Source: Trichaptum fuscoviolaceum (lineage: Eukaryota > Basidiomycota > Agaricomycetes > Hymenochaetales > Trichaptaceae). From it: a stretch of DNA of 64,000 nucleotides. Below are positions 60,940 through 64,000 of the stretch, piece after piece (positions within the stretch are counted from its first letter, which is position 1; each line of letters opens with the position of its first letter). Both the position numbers and the translations under genes were made by a program. Below the pieces are notes generated by a model. That model saw only the letters and a list, made by a program, of their open reading frames with translations. It made no database searches and was not told where the DNA came from. The stretch is taken from contig CAJSYZ010000001.1 in assembly GCA_910574455.1 (NCBI GenBank), forward strand, positions 3,393,424 to 3,457,423, given 5' to 3'.

Positions 60940-63900
60940 ATGACAACTAGTCCTGCGGTAGACTTGCATGATGACAAGACTCAGCCTCAGGCTAAGGCTA
61001 GCACAATCAAAGAAGCATTGCAGGCCTTCGGTGTGTAGTACTATACGGTTTAATAGTAATTCATCACTCACAGGCATGGTCATCACTGGCATCTTGAATG
61101 TTATTAAATAGGGCTCAAGCATCAATCAGTACTACTCAATGGGCTGTCACCTGCCATAGAGATTGCAACGGAGTCCGAAATAACCAGTCCGTATGGTATG
61201 TAGTATACTGCTTGATCGTTACAACCAGCAAAATACTCATGATCATTATGGTCAAATAGGGCGGATATTACTGCAAGACAGTACTCCTGAAAGGGTGTCG
61301 CTTCGCCTTCCAAAGGAACACACCAAAGTTGTGCGAGCAGATGATATAGTATTAGAGTCACCAACGGATTCTGGAGGCAAAGCATTGTTGGACTCCACCA
61401 ACACTTCACAGTCTTATTCCTCTGAAGTAGCAGATGAACTCGTGACGAAAGCAAAGTCATCATGGGAAAACTACCGTAGTCGAAGTGTTCCGCTTGCACA
61501 AGAAATTTTGCGCCAAATGTCGGAACTGCGTGTTGAAGCAGAACCGCTTGCGGGAATCGCGTTACGCCATCTGGAGGAAGACGTAGGGGACGCTACTTGG
61601 GAGGCGCGCGTGGGCCCGGGGAAAACTAATACCGTTTATGATCTGGGCCAAAAGATCAGGGCTGAAATGGCTGTCGACGCTCCTCAAGAGCATTTTTGGT
61701 CCTTGGAGTCGAAGCGCGGGGATGAGGCAGAGGCGGGAAGGTTAAAGTGGCAATCGCTGCAGAGAGATGTTGAAAACCTGATACGAGAACTCGACGAATG
61801 CCTGAAGTACAGCGTTTCCAAGTCGCGCATCGCCATCAAAGAGCTAAAAAAGGGCTTGACGGCAGACCTTCCAAACGACCTCACCTCCGTGATCAAAAGT
61901 CTCAATGAAATCGCGAATGAGCTTCAGGAAGAGCAGCCGAACAGTACTCTCTACGTGAAGCTCAAATCGCTCAAGAGGACTCTCCAAATCATTGACTTGA
62001 AAACGGAGATGGCCGACGGCGAGAATCATCGCTCTACCATCCAAGTGCAGCACATGTATGGTTTGGTAGTATCAGCGTTTGCTGAAGTAAGTTTGATGTT
62101 CAAGTTACTGCTCTGCGTCTTCATTCGTTTACATGATTCACATGGCACTGGCAGTTGGAGCATGCGGCCGCCGCCACCGCCATCCGCTCTCTGTGCGAGA
62201 ATGCCAGAGATGACTTGTTCAAGGCGTTCCGGTACGCATATCCGGAACTAGATTCGTTCAAGATTGAGCCGGCCAGTAAAAAACCTGTCGCCGATACGGG
62301 TGTGAAACCATCCGCATTGTACAGAAAGGTTTCGACCTTGCACAAGTCCTTCATCTACCCACCGACTGAGACTAAGCCCGCCACTCAGCCTGAGGCCGGC
62401 ACCGTCACGACTCAGCCTGAGGCCGGCTCACCCAACACGAACAAGTCAGCGAAGAAGAAGAAGGGGAAGAACCCGAAGAATAAACCCCCGAACACAGAAC
62501 TTCGCGAAGCTGAGGCTACTGAGCCCAACACTCAGCCTAGTGGCGTTAAACGTAACGAGGACCCGACCATGTCGAATAAAGGTCCTACTAGTGAGCTTAC
62601 ACAATACGCTCAGTCTGACAACCCCCCCGACTCGGACACGAAGCTTCCGAGTCCGCGATTCCATTACCAGAATTTGGTTGCAAAGAGTGAAGACTTGGAG
62701 ACGCTGAAAGGAAATCTCCGTACCGAGTACGACGAAAACGCAGAGGAAGTGCCAGAGCTTGGGCAACCTGCAAACTATGATCTCTTGGACGTGATGGGCA
62801 TCAACACTATGTTCAAATCCTTCCTTCCGCGCTTTCACGGCGCACTCGAATTTAACTTCGCCCTCTTCCTGCTCTTAAAAGAGCAGGTCATCAAAATGGA
62901 GGAGAAGATACAAAACATCCTTAATACTGAGGATCAGCAATCTTTATGCGATATCTTCGATAACCCTAAGAACGAAAAATATAAGGAGATTCTATCTTGT
63001 GGCGTAATGCCAACGACGAAAGATGACAATTCAGAAGAAAGGAATAAATTCTTAAAGCGTGTTCGAGTTAGCACCGAAGTAGATGGGTTTTCGGGGAAAT
63101 CAGACTCTGCCTTCACTCTATCACTTGAAGACGAGGATTACGGCTTCAATGCGATGGCCTCGCTGGACTATATAGGTTCGGAGGAATTGCCAACACGTAT
63201 GTATATCAACCAAGAAAGGCAGGCCAAGAAGGCAAGGGACAACTTGAAGGAGGCCGAGCCTGAGGAGGCCGAGGATGCGCATAAGGAAGCCGCAGAAGTC
63301 TTGAAGAAGCAGGACTTCAAGTCCCTCCCCATCGCACTCAAGCTACACAACTTCATTGGCGACTTGGTGACCTTTTGCGTTGAAAAGTTCGAACGTCTGT
63401 CCGAAACGAAAGAGGTGACTATCGCTGGTCGTGTTGTCAACGTGGAGTATCTGAAAGAGCTGCAAATATGTGATCTTCCGTTAGGCTTGCATTCTCGACC
63501 CGGCTTCAAGAGAACGTCGAAGATTGCGAAACTTCTGGTCCACCTCAGACATCGGCGCAACATTCATCGTGAGCGAGCATCGTGTCTCCTTCGCGCAATA
63601 CAGATTATTCTTTGCGACATACCCGGCGAAGTCGTCAAAGACGGTGAACCATTCCGCAATTTACTGAACCGATACCAACATGGACGAGTTCGTCCCTTCG
63701 CTGCGCAAACGGTTTTAGCTCTTGTTTTACGTGCAGAGGCGAACTTAAATTATCCCATGGGTACGGACCGAATGAGGCATCTTGTGGCTCTGGCTCTGAT
63801 ACAGGCACCTGCCAAACTTTATGGCCGAGAGTTGGAAGATGTCCAGGAAACCCCGTCTTGGATTAAAGATTATATGCTCTCCGAAGAGGGGCCCTACTCC

Positions 63901-64000
63901 ATGGTCAAGAAAGGACCTCAAGAAACCCTTGACATTAATGCTCTTCTTACCCTTCTGCACGTAGTCTGGGGTGTGCCATTTACGCTCAAGGATCAAGAAC
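60940..64000 (+). CDS. Large unrecognised protein, 3' end outside window
   Basis: Four exons join in phase: 60940-61030, 61112-61195, 61260-62086 and 62155 to the window edge. Introns start GTGTGT, GTATGT and GTAAGT and end TAG, TAG and CAG. The last exon is open for 615 codons with no stop before position 64000, so at least 949 codons are visible. The start is MTTSPAVDLHDDKTQPQAKA. Exon 3 is helical and charged (LIRELDECLKYSVSKSRIAI). Exon 4 begins with an alanine-rich helix, then a disordered K/P/T part with two TQPEAG repeats and a KKKKGKNPKNK cluster. A folded-looking region follows (FLPRFHGALEFNFALFLLLK, LHNFIGDLVTFCVEKFERLS, LLVHLRHRRNIHRERASCLL, FAAQTVLALVLRAEANLNYP). I recognise no domain. 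It may be a transposon passenger or a lineage-specific gene. Confidence 0.6.
62383..62427 (+). repeat. Coding 18-bp direct repeat
   Basis: ACTCAGCCTGAGGCCGGC occurs at 62383-62400 and again at 62410-62427, a 27-nt period, encoding TQPEAG twice. It contains the CTCAGCCTGAG word found in the non-coding mosaic. Confidence 0.88.

Overview
The window is nuclear DNA of a filamentous fungus, almost certainly a mushroom-forming basidiomycete (Agaricomycetes). Genes are intron-rich, with introns of about 50-75 nt carrying GTRNGT-type donors and YAG acceptors. Spacing is compact and genes lie on both strands. The encoded proteins are typical fungal ones, and the right end carries a Plavaka-type (CACTA-like) transposase, a family characteristic of basidiomycetes. 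No bacterial features, tRNA, rRNA or CRISPR were seen.

Positions 1-47,800 are ordinary housekeeping sequence. In order: a striatin-family WD40 protein (5' end cut off by the window), class-II cAMP phosphodiesterase, an Ede1/Eps15-like endocytic scaffold, a UBE2C-like ubiquitin E2, the splicing helicase Prp16, a Sel1-repeat Nif1/Dsf2-like protein, a small S/P-rich unknown, an F-box protein, an RRM+R3H RNA-binding protein, mitochondrial nuclease NUC1, ribosomal protein mL46, V-ATPase subunit H, TRAPPC13, Yme2, an FG nucleoporin, gamma-tubulin, MBF1, a 5'-nucleotidase-like phosphoesterase and a SWIM+RING protein. They do not form one pathway; they are an ordinary chromosomal neighbourhood with several divergent promoter pairs.

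From about 47.9 kb to the right edge the character changes to accessory, transposon-rich DNA. A long multi-exon gene (48,569-52,904, minus) encodes a K/E-rich coiled coil, then a run of nine very short exons, then a folded C-terminal region with an acidic repeat tail. It is head-to-head with a Plavaka transposase copy (53,183-57,161, plus) that is disabled by an in-frame TGA and a one-base frameshift. Two unrecognised genes follow, divergent from each other: 57,743-59,674 (minus) and 60,940 to beyond the window end (plus; its last visible exon is a 615-codon open frame running off the edge).

The non-coding DNA between these accessory genes is built from a small vocabulary of short self-complementary words (ACTAGT, TTCAAGTTGAA, CACTGCCAGTG, GACTCCGAGTC, AGCCTGAGGCT) combined into perfect or near-perfect palindromes. 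This word mosaic, its spread into coding sequence, and the array of phase-0 microexons are the least explained features of the window. All gene models are hand-spliced from splice-site and reading-frame logic; names rest on recognised motifs, not on database searches.
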